Of a stretch of 64,000 nt of DNA, positions 10,398 through 23,067 are shown piece after piece (positions within the stretch are counted from its first letter, which is position 1; every line of letters begins with the position of its first letter). Origin of the DNA: Dipteris shenzhenensis. Its lineage: Eukaryota > Polypodiophyta > Polypodiopsida > Gleicheniales. The notes beneath the pieces were generated by a model that did not search any database, had not been told where the DNA came from, and worked only from the letters and a program-made list of their open reading frames with translations. The stretch lies in the NCBI GenBank assembly GCA_047967505.1, contig CM106539.1; one strand, 5' to 3'. The position numbers were made by a program, and so were the translations under genes.

Positions 10398-13300
10398 TGA
10401 TGGACGTAGGAACCCTCTCTTCCCCCTTCTCTTTTTCTCATTTTTCCCCCTTCTCTTTTTTCCCCCTTCTCTTTTTTCCCTCTTCTCTTATTCTCTCTTT
10501 CCCCCTTCTCTCTTTCCCCCTCTCTCTTTCCCCCTCTCTCTTTTCCCCTCTCTCTTTTCCCCCTCTCTCTTTTCCCTTCTCTCATTCGCATAAGCTCTTT
10601 TTCCGCATGAGCATAAGCTCCTTCTCTATTTTCGCATGAGCATAAGCATGAGCTTATGCTTATGCTTATGCTTATGCTTAAGCATAAGCATGAGCATAAG
10701 CTCATGCTTATGCTCATGCATGAGCATGAGCTTATGCGTAAGTTTCCGCATAAGCTCCTTCTCTCTTTTCGCATAAGCTCCTTCTCTATTTCCGCATGAG
10801 CATAAGCATGAGCTTATGCGCAAGTTTCCGCATAAGCTTATGCGGAAATAGAGAATGAGAGAAGCTTATGCTTCTCTCATTCTCTTTTTCCGCATAAGCT
10901 CCTTCTCTCTTTCCGCATAAGCTCCTTCTCTATTTCCGCATGAGCATAAGCATGAGCTTATGCTTATGCTTATGCTTAAGCATAAGCATAAGCATAAGCT
11001 CATGCATGAGCATGAGCTTATGCGCAAGTTTCCGCATAAGCTCCTTCTCTTTTTCCGCATAAGCTCCCTCTCTATTTTCGCATGAGCATAAGCTCCTTCT
11101 CTTTTTCTGCATGAGCATAAGCATAAGCTCATGCCATAAGCTCATGCATGAGCATGAGCTTATGCGTAAGTTTCCGCATAAGCTTATGCGGAAATAGAGA
11201 ATGAGAGAAGCTTATGCTTCTCTCATTCTCTATTTCCGCATGAGCATAAGCATGAGCATCCACATAAGCTCATGCTTATGCTCATGCATGAGCATGAGCT
11301 TATGCGCAAGTTTCTGCATAAGCTTATGCGAAAATAGAGAATGAGAGAAGCTTATGCTTCTCTCATTCTCTTTTTCCGCATAAGCTCCTTCTCTCTTTCC
11401 GCATAAGCTCCTTCTCTCTTTTTCTGCATAAGCTCATTCTCTCTTTCCCCCTCTCTCTTTTCCCCTCTCTCTTTTCCCCCTCTCTCTTTTCCCTTCTCTC
11501 ATTCGCATAAGCTCTTTTTCCGCATGAGCATAAGCTCATTCTCTATTTTCGCATGAGCATAAGCTCATTCTCTATTTCCGCATGAGCATAAGCATGAGCT
11601 TATGCTTATGCTTATGCTTAAGCATAAGCATAAGCATAAGCTCATGCTTATGCTCATGCATGAGCATGAGCTTATGCGCAAGTTTCCGCATAAGCTTATG
11701 CGGAAATAGAGAATGAGAGAAGCTTATGCTTCTCTCATTCTCTTTTTCCGCATAAGCTCCTTCTCTTTTTTCGCATAAGCTCCTTCTCTATTTTCGCATG
11801 AGCATAAGCTCATTCTCTATTTCCGCATGAGCATAAGCATGAGCTTATGCTTATGCTTATCATAAGCATAAGCATAAGCATAAGCTCATGCTTATGCTCA
11901 TGCATGAGCATGAGCTTATGCGCAAGTTTCCGCATAAGCTTATGCGGAAATAGAGAATGAGAGAAGCTTATGCTTCTCTCATTCTCTTTTTCCACATAAG
12001 CTCCTTCTCTCTTTCCGCATAAGCTCCTTCTCTATTTCCGCATGAGCATAAGCATGAGCTTATGCTTATGCTTATGCTTAAGCATAAGCATAAGCATAAG
12101 CTCATGCTTATGCTTAAGCATAAGCATGAGCATGAGCTTATGCGCAAGTTTCCGCATAAGCTTATGCGGAAATAGAGAATGAGAGAAGCTTATGCTTCTC
12201 TCATTCTCTTTTTCCGCATAAGCTCCTTCTCTTTTCCTGCATAAGCTCCTTCTCTATTTCCGCATGAGCATAAGCATGTTCTCTTTTTCCGCATGACCAT
12301 AAGCATGAGCTTATGCTTATGCTTATGCATAAGCATGAGCTTATGCTTATGCTTATGCATAAGCATGAGCATGAGCTTATGCGTAAGTTTCCGCATAAGC
12401 TTATGCGGAAATAGAGAATGAGAGAAGCTTATGCTTCTCTCATTCTCTTTTTCCGCATAAGCTCCTTCTCTCTTTCTGCATAAGCTCCTTCTCTATTTCC
12501 GCATGAGCATAAGCTCCTTCTCTTTTTCCGCATGAGCTCCTTCTCTCTTTCCGCATGAGCATAAGCTCATGCTTATGCTCATGCATGAGCATGAGCTTAT
12601 GCGTAAGTTTCCGCATAAGCTTATGCGGAAATAGAGAATGAGAGAAGCTTATGCTTCTCTCATTCTCTTTTTCCGCATAAGCTCCTTCTCTATTTCCGCA
12701 TGAGCATAAGCATGAGCTTATGCTTATGCTTATGCTATACCAACTATCACACTCCTATTCTCTAATTCCAATCTGTTCTGACAGATCACGGGAGTAGCAC
12801 CCTGATTTATCCTCCCAGCCTATTCTGCCAAGACTTTCAAGCCAGAGAGAGATCTACTTTTTAATTACGTAAAAACCATCCTTCTCTTCTCTCACTAGCC
12901 TTAGCAGACCCCAAATCCCTAGATAGATCTAGATGCCACATGTCATCCATATAGGGCCTTCCTAATGCAACATTTCACCCCTCTCTTGGGATGCATTTAA
13001 TTCCTTGCCCCTAGGCACAATCTTTGCACTAGGCCCTTGGTCTCAGATCTATCTAGTCTGGTGCTATCAGCCCTCACCTAGGACCTTGACATTAATCCCT
13101 CCCGATCATTTACATAAAGCGCAAACACATCTATTACAAAGATAGATTCTATAAGGGAAATGTCGACTGATTCTTCCGAGGTCATGCTACCTCGGCTAGA
13201 GCGTAACATTCCTTCCCTCTTCAGACATCAGCGTCCTCGATAATAAAGTCTGGGAACACTCTCCGCAACTGATATACGGATTCCCAGGTAGCTTCGAAAC

Positions 13301-14330
13301 CAAAAGCATAAGCATAAGCATAAGCTCGTGCTTATGCTCATGCATGAGCATGAGCTTATGCGCAAGTTTCCGCATATGCGTGAGCATATGCGAAAACATG
13401 AGCATAAGCTCATGCTCACCCATGAGCATAAGCATAAGCTCATGCGGAAAAGAGAAGGAGCTTATGCGGAAATAGAGAATGAGTTTCCGCATAAGCTCCT
13501 TCTCTTTTTCTGCATAAGCTCCTTCTCTTTCTCTTTTGCGTGAGCATATGCGGAAACATGAGCATAAGCTCATGCTCACCCATGAGCATAAGCATAAGCT
13601 CATGCGGAAAAAGAGAAGGAGCTTATGCGGGAATAGAGAATGAGTTTCCGCATAAGCTCTTTCTCTTTTTCCGCATAAGCTCTTTCTCTTTCTCTTTTGC
13701 GTGAGCATATGCGGAAACATGAGCATAAGCTCATGCTCACCCATGAGCATAAGCATAAGCTCATGCGGAAAAAGAGAAGGAGCTTATGCGGAAATAGAGA
13801 ATGAGAGAAGCTTATGCTTCTCTCATTCTCTATTTCCGCATAAGCTCCTTCTCTTTTTCCGCATGAGCATAAGCATGCGAAAACTCATTCTCTATTTTAT
13901 GCATAAGCTCCTTCTATATTTCCGATGCCTATGCTTAAGCATAAGCTCATGCTTATGCTCATGCATGTGCATGAGCTTATGCTTAAGTTTCCGCATAAGC
14001 TCATGCTTATGCGTGAGCTTATGCGAAAATAGAGAATGAGAGAAGCATAAGCTCATTCTCTATTTCTGCATAAGCTCATTCTCTATTTCCCACTCTATTT
14101 TCCCCTTCTCTCATTTCCCCCTTCTCTCCTTCTCTATTTTCCCTCATCTCTTTCCCCTTCTCTATTTCCCCCTTCTCTCATTCTCTATTTCCTCATTCTC
14201 ATTCTTTTCTTTCCTTTACATCTTCTTTCCCTTGTATCTTTCCCTCTTCTTTCCCTCTTTCCTTTCCCTCTTCTTTCCTTTCCCTCTTCTTTCTTCTTGC
14301 CTATGCCTATGTCTATGAGAATGCTCATGT
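10398..14330. repeat. Central array of GCATAAGC palindromes with pyrimidine spacers
   Basis: About 4 kb is built from a few words: GCATAAGC, GCATGAGC and CGCATAAGCTTATGCG (self-complementary), a GAATGAGAGAAGC...GCTTCTCTCATTC inverted repeat seen about nine times (for example near 10852, 11338, 11957, 12417, 13800), and CT-rich stretches such as CTCCTTCTCTTTTTCCGC. Units recur irregularly every 140-370 bp. Frames through it give repetitive LMLMHEHKHE-like peptides that are not genes. It is interrupted by a Ty3 fragment at 12737-13303 and ends in CT-rich DNA. Copy A2 has a shorter, mirror-orientation equivalent at 27600-28970. Confidence 0.9.
12737..13303 (-). mobile_element. Ty3/Gypsy remnant: end of pol plus LTR
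   Basis: On the minus strand 13302-13221 reads FEATWESVYQLRRVFPDF followed by IIEDADV and a stop, the usual C-terminal end of a Ty3 polyprotein after integrase. It is followed by a purine tract (GAAGAGGGAAGGAA, complement of 13209-13225) and then TGTTACGC, the expected start of a 3' LTR, from 13208 down to about 12737. I could not define the LTR end or a target duplication. It lies inside the palindromic array, so it inserted after the array existed. The rest of the element is missing. Confidence 0.68.
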
Positions 14331-14364
14331 TTGTTTTTTGTTTTCTGTTTTCGTGTTTGTGTCT

Positions 14365-15949
14365 ATGTTAGACATGGGATCACGTCGCTCATCCGACGAG
14401 TATGGACAGCCTCGCAGGAGGAGAGCTCACGATCTATATGCTCCAGAGGACTTTGATTCCTCTCAGGCGACTACTCCGAGGACTACCCCTGGTCTGACTC
14501 CTCTCGGTCCTAGCACTGCGACTACCCCTGGTCCGACTCCTCTTCCACGTAGCACTACGACTACCCCTCAGGGGACTCCTTTGCTAGCCGCGCATGGCTT
14601 TGTCGGGACTCCTGACGAGTTTGTAGCGCAGATGAGCGATGAGGAGGCAGCGAGATTCTTCTCTCTGCTCTCTCAGAGGACCTCCGCAATTCCTTCCCCT
14701 ACACCGACGGGTGGACATACTGCCCAGCCATCCCCTCGCGCCCCTTCGACCGCGGGATCATCACCTGCGCATGCCTCCCGCAAGGGAAGGAAGAGTAGGA
14801 TGGGTAGCTCATGTTGTGCTGACTCAGGAGATGTAGACGAGTCAGCACACTCATGCTCCTTTAGGTCTCCACTTGGTCCGGAGACACAGTATCACTCAGG
14901 TCCCTTTCCCTCTCCTACTCCCACAGCTACTCCTCGATCCGGAAGCGGTCGCGCAGCTTTCAGTCCTTCAGACTCTGCTACCGTCAGTCCCCCTTACTCA
15001 TCAGGGGATCTCTCCTATCAAATCACATCTGCCGGAGAGATAATAGAAGACAAAAAGGGCAAAGCAGTGATGGCCGCCATGAGGCGATTGATGAGTCATC
15101 ACTTCAAGAGCGGCATAAATATCGATTGGCGGTATCAAGATGCCCAAAAGAAGCAGGCGGTGATCGATGAGTTAAAACAAACATATCCTAATCCGCCAAA
15201 TGTGGAGTTTAATAACAATTATATGCTGGAGCGCATGGGTTTGGTCCTAAAGCATCGCAGATCAACCATGCGTACTTCCATTACAAAGGGATTGGCTAAA
15301 CCCAGCTGGGCAGACAAAGCTGATTGGAAGTACTTCAAGAAGCAACATAGGGACCATCCCGAAATGTTCGAGGGTCAGAGGAGGGCCGCGAAGAGACGGC
15401 TGGACGTCATAGGTACTTCGCACTTTGGTGCAGGTGGACGGTATACGTTCGAGGCAACCGTGGTAAGTCTACTTCTTCCCATTTAATGTATTGTTCTATT
15501 TGTTTTACTTACATATTACATGCACTTTAGCTAACTCTAACTCTCGTAAATTGGATCCACAGCAAGCTGCGATGGGTCGTCTTCCTATGGATGCAGAGAC
15601 GCGGCGCGCATTTCGGATAGGAACAAAGCCGTGGTTCATTGAGCAAGAGGCAATGGGAGCGACAGTCGATTGGGCTGAGGTGGCTGCTCACACGGTATAA
15701 GTTTACTCCTACTTGTAATCTCACTTTTTAATTTAAGTTCCAATCTAATTTTCGATTTATATGGTTCACTCTTAGGGTCAAAGCTCAAGCGTCCCATCAT
15801 CAGAGACGAGCGATCAACAGGGGCAAGGATCGGACGCAGGTGCCGAGGATGAGGGAGAAGACACAGGTGTCGGGGACGAGGGAGAAGACGCAGGTGCCGA
15901 GGACCAAGGAACAGGCCAACACGACGATTCGGATTCGGATTCGGATTAG
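14365..15949 (+). CDS. TNPA-like protein of CACTA A1 (plant transposase Ptta/En/Spm, Transposase_24)
   Basis: Three coding exons: 14365-15462 (donor GTAAGT), 15563-15694 (acceptor CCACAG, donor GTATAA), 15776-15949 (acceptor CTCTTAG). The protein has a low-complexity, Pro/Thr/Ser-rich N-terminal half, then the conserved domain (MRRLMSHHFKSGINIDWRYQ, KHRRSTMRTSITKGLAKPSW, GTSHFGAGGRYTFEATV), then a short acidic tail ending DSDSDSD. In En/Spm the TNPA protein binds subterminal repeats and brings the ends together. No stop or frameshift is seen, so this gene looks intact. The start is one of two close ATGs, 14365 or 14374; A2 has a homologous but non-ATG codon here. An upstream non-coding exon at 10235-10316 is likely. 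Confidence 0.83.
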
Positions 15950-16189
15950 TAATGATAGTAGCATTTTGTATATCTGCTCATTAGAGCAATTTTGTATCGC
16001 CCTTTCACAGGGTAATTTTGTTACAAACACAGTTGTATATGTATATGCATTTCTTCCTCATCGTTCACAAGAACAATTTTGTATCACCCTGCAAGCAAGG
16101 AAAATTTTGTTATAAAAAACTTTCTTTTGTAATTACAAAAAAAAAAAAAGGATTAGTGGGGCTAAACAGGGCCAAAAGGAAGCTTACTG

Positions 16190-16619
16190 CCCAAGGTACA
16201 TAGGTGCAAAGAGAATGATCGGGCTCCAAACGAAGATTGCCATCAAAAGGCTCTCCTCTAATTATACATGTAGTTGCATCAACAAGTAGAGAGAATTTTG
16301 AGGTTCCACTTTCACTTGTTCCTTTTGGAATAATACTTGCTCCCTCAATTCTATAAAATTGTCCAACTTGCAAGAAGTTGGCAAATTGGTAAATGTAGGT
16401 CGAGGGTACAAGCAATGTAATAGTATGGGAACAAAGTTTGTTTGTCAAGTCCGCTTTCAAAAAGATAGCATGTTTGGAGTTTATGACTTTATATGTCCCA
16501 TACTTTGCAAGTAACTTTACCTCGAACACAAACCTATGAGGTACACATTCGAATAGTTGAGTTATGGTCAATGACACTAATGAATTACCACCACCTACAA
16601 ATTTCTCCTTGATGGGCAC
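16190..16619 (-). pseudogene. Fragment of an OB-fold-like (RPA-like) protein
   Basis: An uninterrupted minus-strand frame runs from 16619 to about 16190 before entering the A1 tail. It contains HAIFLKADLTNKLCS, VPSTYIYQFANFLQVGQFYR, IEGASIIPKG and SKFSLLVDATTCI. The pattern (a strand-rich block, then F-x-x-F-L-x-V-G-x-F-Y-R-I) resembles a replication protein A single-strand-binding OB fold. RPA-like ORFs occur as host genes and as passengers of plant Helitrons, and a Helitron-like remnant lies at 2.6-4.0 kb. The 3' end is cut off at the A1 border. I hold the family call loosely. Confidence 0.38.
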
Positions 16620-19600
16620 AAGAGCTTAAGCTTTGGATGGAAAGTTATGGGGTGGTGGTTGTGAATTGTTATTGTCATTAAGCCCATTTTAAGAATTGGC
16701 TTCGTCATCATTATGTTTGGAGAGAATATGCTTGCTAGTTGCAAATGGAAAAATAAAATAAAGTAAAATTCATATTGCGTACTATGTCATCTTTAGGTAT
16801 GATTTATGCAATTTATCGTCATAATTTTGAAATTTCTAAAGTTATTTTGTATTCAATCATAGTTTGGAAATTTGCAAAATTCAACTTTGCATGTTGATCA
16901 AAAGCCAAACATTCAACCATCACATAGAAAAGATGACTTTCACATAATATATTTATATCTTTGAATCGTTAATTTCACAATCACCTTTCAAAATTACTTT
17001 GCATATTAAAATTGGCCAAAGTCTTAAGAAAATTTATTGTAATAGAGTCTAGTTGAGTCTCAACCCCATTATAAGAGAACAAAGCAATGACTAACTTTAG
17101 TGCTACTCAATCGGAGTCAATATTAATGATGTCAATCACGCAACTTTTTATAGGGGAGGTGCATTTCATTGCATGTTTGGTACGCTCATTATTACTTGAA
17201 TGAACCACTCATGCCCTAATTTTACATTTAAAATCAACATACTCTGGATATTTCTTTACGAGCTCCTCACTGATAAAAAACAAAAAACAACAACAAATCA
17301 TAAACAAATTCTCCCACCAAAGATGATATCAAAAATAGAGAAATGTTGCTACCTTGGGAATACGCTTCGTGTGCTATTTGTTGGAATGAACCTCTCTCAA
17401 GGAACGTCTAGAAGCAATTGGAGTTGACACCAAACTATGTGGAGACGGCCTATTTTCCATCAAAGAAGAGTTCGCAGGTACACCTACAATAAACGCTTCA
17501 ATGGAAACGTGCAGACTGGGGTAATGCAAAATAAAAGAAGCCTAAAATTTGAAAGAAATCGTATGGCCAAAGAAACAAATCGTCGTATAAATTCTCTGCA
17601 CAGATTGACATGCATTAGAAATTGTATACCGAATTGAAATTCGTTCAATAAACCTGGCCCAAAAACCTTCATGCAAACTCAGGAACATACAGATTTGTAA
17701 ACCGAACAGTTTCTTCTTTTTGAAATCAAACATCTAGAAGAAAAATATGCAGTGCAAAAAAATATCCATGAGCTCAAATCTCCCAACCTAGAACGCGCAA
17801 ACAGAATACAGACGTAGTGCAGCAAGAACCTTTTGTAGCAAAATGTGTTAACGCAACAATATGAAAGGAAGTGAAAAAAGGTTAGTGCAGTTGCATGTAA
17901 TAGAACTCGAAGGCAAACCTTCGAGTCTCACACCTACCACCGAATTAGAGAGGAAATATGTTTCACTAAAGAGACTATGAAACTCAAACGTCAACTGCGA
18001 ACGGAACATAAGACAACAAGGCTTCGACTAAAACGTTTCAATACTTTTTCCTCCACAACTCGTTCCCACGTTTTCGTCTGCCTCACTTATCTTGGTCTTC
18101 ACATGAACCTTCGTACTATCGGTGTCACAGGTGATTGACAAACATCTGGACACACCTTCGCAAGTCCTGCAAGCAAGCGAACGAAAATTAGACATTACGA
18201 TATGCAAGCAGACAGAGAGATTAGATAGTACGCTATGCAAAGAAGCAGAGAATTTCAAAGAAACTGAAAGAATAAAGAAGCAAAGAGAAGACTGGATCAC
18301 TGCAAACTCGCTCAAACGCTCCACTATCAGTGCCCATGTAGTTGATGCATCCCTCCATACCAACCATCAAAGACAAACGAAGAGCTCCTGGGGACGGATA
18401 ACAATCGACTGGCTAACACCCTCAAAAGATCCGGTTAAATAAGAAACGAAGCTCAACCGAAAATTTGATACGATCATCATGGAGGCTGGCAACACCAAAT
18501 CCCTTGCAGATACCACACACAGAGACTGAAGAAGATAAGACAATTTCTCGCTGCCATCACTCCCCTCGCAGAACCCTCCCGGCGACGAGCTCTCCTCTGC
18601 CATAGGTTTGTGCCATCGACTCGAAACTTGCTCCCGTCTCAGCCAGCCAAAAATCCATGCAATGCATGGACACGTTGCACATATGGCGTGAAAAGAATGC
18701 ATTTTAATGCATGCTGCCAAAAAAACCATTTTCTGGTTTCTGTAAAGTAATCCTTTCCTAACGCTACCACGAGAGGGCAGGCCAAAAACTGCAAATCCTT
18801 TATGCATAGCGATGATCATGATTCATGAAGGCCCAAATTAAGATCATGCATGGATTACACGCGTTGCTTCAGCCTCTACTCTCCTTCCCTCTCGCAACCA
18901 ATACATGTGGATATAAATCTTTTCAGGAGAAATCAACCCGAAGCATCTTTTGATGTACTAGCAGCCCGCTACTCTTAGAATCCCTTCTCCACAATCAGCT
19001 GTTCATGAAATCACACGCTTGACGCAAACACTTCAGCATTAAACAACAGAAATATGTATTGTATACAAGGCTATTGCTCGAGGAGATATGACATGTAAAC
19101 TCAGATCAGCAAAGTTTTAGTAACTTATGCACGAGCATTTTGCTTTGTTAGTCACCTGACAAATATAAGTCAATGATCGTGTTCCAATTAGCTTCACAAA
19201 AGCCTGACAAATCACTAGGAATCTTCTTAGAAGCTTACTAATTGATAATCGTAGTCGGTCCACGATGGAATCTCGTAGATGAACCAGTTCGCTAGTTGTT
19301 CAGCCGCAACAAATGAAATCAGTACCGGCCAGGCAACCCAGAGAATGTGTTAGAAGAGACAAATAAGTGTACAAGTATGATCCCAGAGCAAATGGTGGGC
19401 GGAGAATTATAACGACCAAGACAAGCGAAATACCAAGGTGCAAAATTCCCGACCAACGATGGAATCGATTAGAGTCAGCAACAGAAGAGAGAGAACACAA
19501 CCCGCCTCGGGGCACGCCGCACAGATCTTATGGGCTGGATCTTAAGGGGCTGTGCTCTCTCTCTTCAGCTTCTGCCTCAAGCCGTTACGGTGCTCCTCCA

Positions 19601-20280
19601 ATTCCTGAACGCCTGGAAAGTTCAACTGATGAAAGAGAAGGACATGTCTACTTCTAAAACAGCAGTGCGCCCAGCATGTTTCCATCAACCGGGGGGATAG
19701 CCTACTGTTTGGTCCGAACAAACACGACAAAAATTTATATCTCTGGTTTCCGCCACTGCGGCAATACCAAAAGAGTATGGAACGATACACAGACAGATGT
19801 CTATTTATCGGGTGCAATTCAGGAAGGTGCCAGCAAAGAGATTATCACTTGGAGACGTCATTCCCGTAGCTGGCAGATAGAATTTTACGAATATGTACTC
19901 CCAATATGTATTGTGACGAGAAATGCTTGCCCGCACTACGATTGGCATTGGGAATGAAGATCGGTCGGCTTATATGAAGATCGATGCTGTCTTATCTGTG
20001 AAAAGCGGGGTGAATGATCGGCATGCGAAGGATAAAGAGAATGTACAGACCGTTGGTGGCCTAGATTCCCGAAGAGCAAAAGTTGGAAATGGCTGCGAGT
20101 GGAAAGGTTTTTCATACTTTTATGCCTAGATTTTCGAATGGGGATCTTAAATCCCATCAACCGAAACTTTTCAATGTAGGAAGAGGCAAGCTCGGACGAT
20201 CCAACGGACAACAAGACCAAAGGTGTGTTGGGAGGGCATCACCAGAAGAGGAAAGCCAAACGCCCTTCAATGATTGACTT
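16620..20280. other. No recognised gene; possible single-copy DNA
   Basis: Composition here is more balanced than in the neighbouring repeats. A minus-strand frame at 18367-18819 contains MAEESSSPGGFCEGSDGSEK, which reads like a plant N-terminal exon and is followed by GTATCTGC; about 18165 a TTGCTTGCAG acceptor-like site precedes another minus-strand frame. The two do not join into a convincing protein, so I make no gene call. Confidence 0.25.
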
Positions 20281-22821
20281 CATTTTATATGTCCTATAAT
20301 TGAGTGATGGATACTGAATACTAATAGCGAAATGCTCGTAGGACCCGGTGCATTATCACACCATTCATGGAGAACTTTAGAAGGAGTCACCATGTGCTCA
20401 CGTAACCAATGGTCATGGTACTCTTTCATCTCTCCACGAAAATGGCTCCCAATTGATGCCAATTACCTTACCTTCTCTAGAAAACAATTCCCCCCAATTC
20501 ATGACCATCTTAAACGCAAACCCCTTATCATGATTAGAGAAGCACTCTCTCTCTCTTATCCCAAAGATTTCCACCCCACACGTAACTGTTTCTAGATCTC
20601 TAGCATGCATATGGTTCTTCTTAATGCTCCATCCACTTCTAGATGCTCTCTTTGAACAATATAATATCTTTCCGCAATACTTAGTGTTGCTTGAAAAGAC
20701 TAGCAAGGTCCCTCTTTATGGTGGCAATGAGATTGGTGCATGCACACAAGCAGTGATAAGATGGTGGAGGGTTGGCAATAATGAAAAGTCTGCCTAGTGC
20801 TTACTACACAACAATCATGCCAAAACGTGTACAAACATATAACAATCACACACACACACACACTACTAAGCAACCCTATGTATCACATGCATTCAAGGGG
20901 TATTTAGAAAACCCCTCACCTAAAATTTTCCCCATAGTAAAACCACCCTCTTTACTTATGAACTAATGGATTTTTTCCTAAAGTTGAATTAAATCACTCA
21001 CACCTATTATTCTAATCCTCTTAAATTTATTCATGAATTTGAATTTAAAAACCCCTCCTTTTGAATGCACATGTTATATTAATAGTCCATGAGGTGAACC
21101 CCCCGAGACACACACATACATGGATGCTTTTATATAGGCGTGTGATTATGAACTACTTTCAAAAGTTCATATAGCAACTTTTTCTTTTTTGGTTTCATAC
21201 TATCAATGAAGTATATGATTGATGATTTATTTCTTATCATCATGAAAAATTTGGCAAAAAAATGTAAGTGCTAGCATAATTTTAAAAAAATCTAAGATAT
21301 AATTTCGTAAACTTTCCCTAGGGCACTCAAGATGTAATATGTTACTACCCTCGTCCAAAATCCAGGATATGGGGGGACAAGGTCCATAAATAATATGCAT
21401 GGATTTCATTTAAAATTTTTAAATATGCAAAGAAAAACTATGAAAATTTCATGTCCCCCCTCCCACAAAATATAAGGTATATACATTGAAAAATATGCAA
21501 GATTTTAAGATTTTTACATAAATGTGAGGCCCAAGGGGGGACACAACGCCCAAGGGGAGACACAACTATGTTAATTTATGATTTCTATGCATGGCATATT
21601 GTTAAATCCATCACATACTCAAGATTTGGATAGGTTTTCTTACTAAAGTGAGTTGGCGCCCCTGGAAATTTTCATAATACTATATTTTATAGGGGCATAA
21701 AATGTTTTAAGAAATCTCGCAGACCCATTTAAATGAGACTCTTTAATGACAAGTATTCCAAGAATTTTTCGACCAAAATGAGCTTTGCTTGCACATTGCA
21801 TATTATGTAGGACCAAGTAGGGAAACATATTTCAATCACAATATCATTGTAAGCATATATTTGATTAAATTTCATACCTCAATAGGTCAAAGTTAATGTC
21901 TAGATCTACAATGAGGAGGTTGCTCTTGTGAGTTCTCCAAGGGAAGTAGCATTGAGTCCACTAGATTCTCTCTCTACACCTTTTCTTCTATTTGATTTTG
22001 TAATCAGATGTCCATGTTTCTCTCAATGGCATTGCCCACTAGGATGAGACTAGCATTGAGTGCACTAGATTCTCTCTCTCCACCTTTTTTTCTATTTGAT
22101 TTTGTAACGAGATGTCCATGTTTCTCTCAATGGCACTGTCTTGTTCTATTTTCCCACCTCTTTTCCCTTGACAATGTGGTCTTCAACGTCCTTTCCTTGG
22201 TGGAGGCATCTTGTGAAAATACGTAAGGTCTGACTCTTCAACAACTGCAACCTATTTAGCCTCATAGGTCTTGGATTGAAGGGGTGAAGCATGAAGTGTT
22301 GCACTAACCTCTTAAAAGGAGATCAGTGGACCAAGAGTGGACCAAGAGACTCATGACTAGATACATCATCATTGTTAATGAACCCAAATCAATTTGATCA
22401 TCTTTATCCTTTATGTTATCTTGATGCATGAAAAGATGTCCAATTGTATTATAATAAGATCTTGAAAATAAGCATAAAAATTAAAACTCTAACACCAAAA
22501 ATCACAAAATGATGAAGTTTTAAATGAGAATGAAATGCAAAAAATTGATATTTTATCTTTTTTTGCTAGGAATCCCTTGCAAAGGAAATTTCCTTTGGTC
22601 ATGAAACCTTTGCAAAAAGGTTTGCACTCTCTAATTTAAAATTGATGTAAACTCCATCCAATGCTACAAGAACTTCCACTTCCATAGACAATCAAGGACT
22701 ATGCTTGGTATCCATTTGCATGAGTTTTATCCTTTTGCATATACAACTCCATGTAATTTCCTGCTTTGACCAATAATGCAATCCACTTTGCCAAAGGAAA
22801 ATCTTCATTGGTATCCTTGCC
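20281..22821. other. No recognised gene; short tandem duplication
   Basis: A short (CA)n run lies near 20846. A 104-bp direct tandem duplication occupies about 21948-22150 (unit begins AGCATTGAG and contains ACTAGATTCTCTCTC). A minus-strand coding-like stretch at 20280-20706 (FAFKMVMNWGELFSREGKV) is unrecognised. The rest is AT-rich with no long frames. Confidence 0.35.
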
Positions 22822-23067
22822 CTCGGGGGAGTCACTCATCTTATGTAACCCTATCACGTGAGTTCAACAGAAGGATATTTTTAATTTCTAAAATTTATAG
22901 AATTTAACTTACATAAGGGATTATTTAAAATGATTTTAGAAAAAAATTACAGATTTGTATAAAAAAAGGGTACATTTTATTAATGAAAAATCTACGGATA
23001 AGAGATTTTACAAATAAGCCTTGAACGCACGTGATATAGAGAGTTTATACATAGTGACCCCCCTGAG
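22822..23067. mobile_element. hAT-like MITE, copy 1, with 8-bp target duplication
   Basis: A 246-bp sequence begins CTCGGGGGAGTCACT and ends AGTGACCCCCCTGAG, giving about 15-bp inverted ends. It is flanked by TCCTTGCC at 22814-22821 and again at 23068-23075, an exact 8-bp duplication as made by hAT transposases. The interior is AT-rich and non-coding. Copy 2 at 50484-50728 has the same ends, very similar interior and its own 8-bp duplication, so this is a genuine non-autonomous family. Confidence 0.9.

Larger units (their letters stand above)
4839..16178. mobile_element. CACTA (En/Spm) transposon, copy A1, right end missing
   Basis: The left terminus starts CACTACTATACACGC at 4839. Subterminal palindromes follow, then a leftward TNP2 transposase gene (9312 to 5231), a central region, a rightward TNPA-like gene (14365 to 15949) and an A-rich tail. 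Similarity with copy A2 stops at about 16178 inside TAGTGGGGCTAAACAGGGCC. In A2 this is followed by an inverted copy of itself, further subterminal repeats and the right terminus, so A1 has lost its right end and should not be mobile by itself. A ~570 bp Ty3 remnant lies inside at 12.7-13.3 kb. The two-gene, divergently transcribed layout is that of En/Spm elements. Confidence 0.88.

Noticed and set aside
10388-13756. Several minus-strand open frames of 60-190 codons with LMLMHEHKHE-like peptides
   Set aside because: They arise from reading GCATAAGC-type repeats; the same sequence is open in several frames and the peptides are only repetition.
10398-14330. Regular repeats that could suggest a CRISPR-like array
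   Set aside because: Spacers are themselves repetitive, unit length varies, and the context is a plant transposon.
18028-18819. Possible host gene exons on the minus strand
   Set aside because: Individual splice sites look fair, but joining the frames gives an early stop and no recognisable protein.
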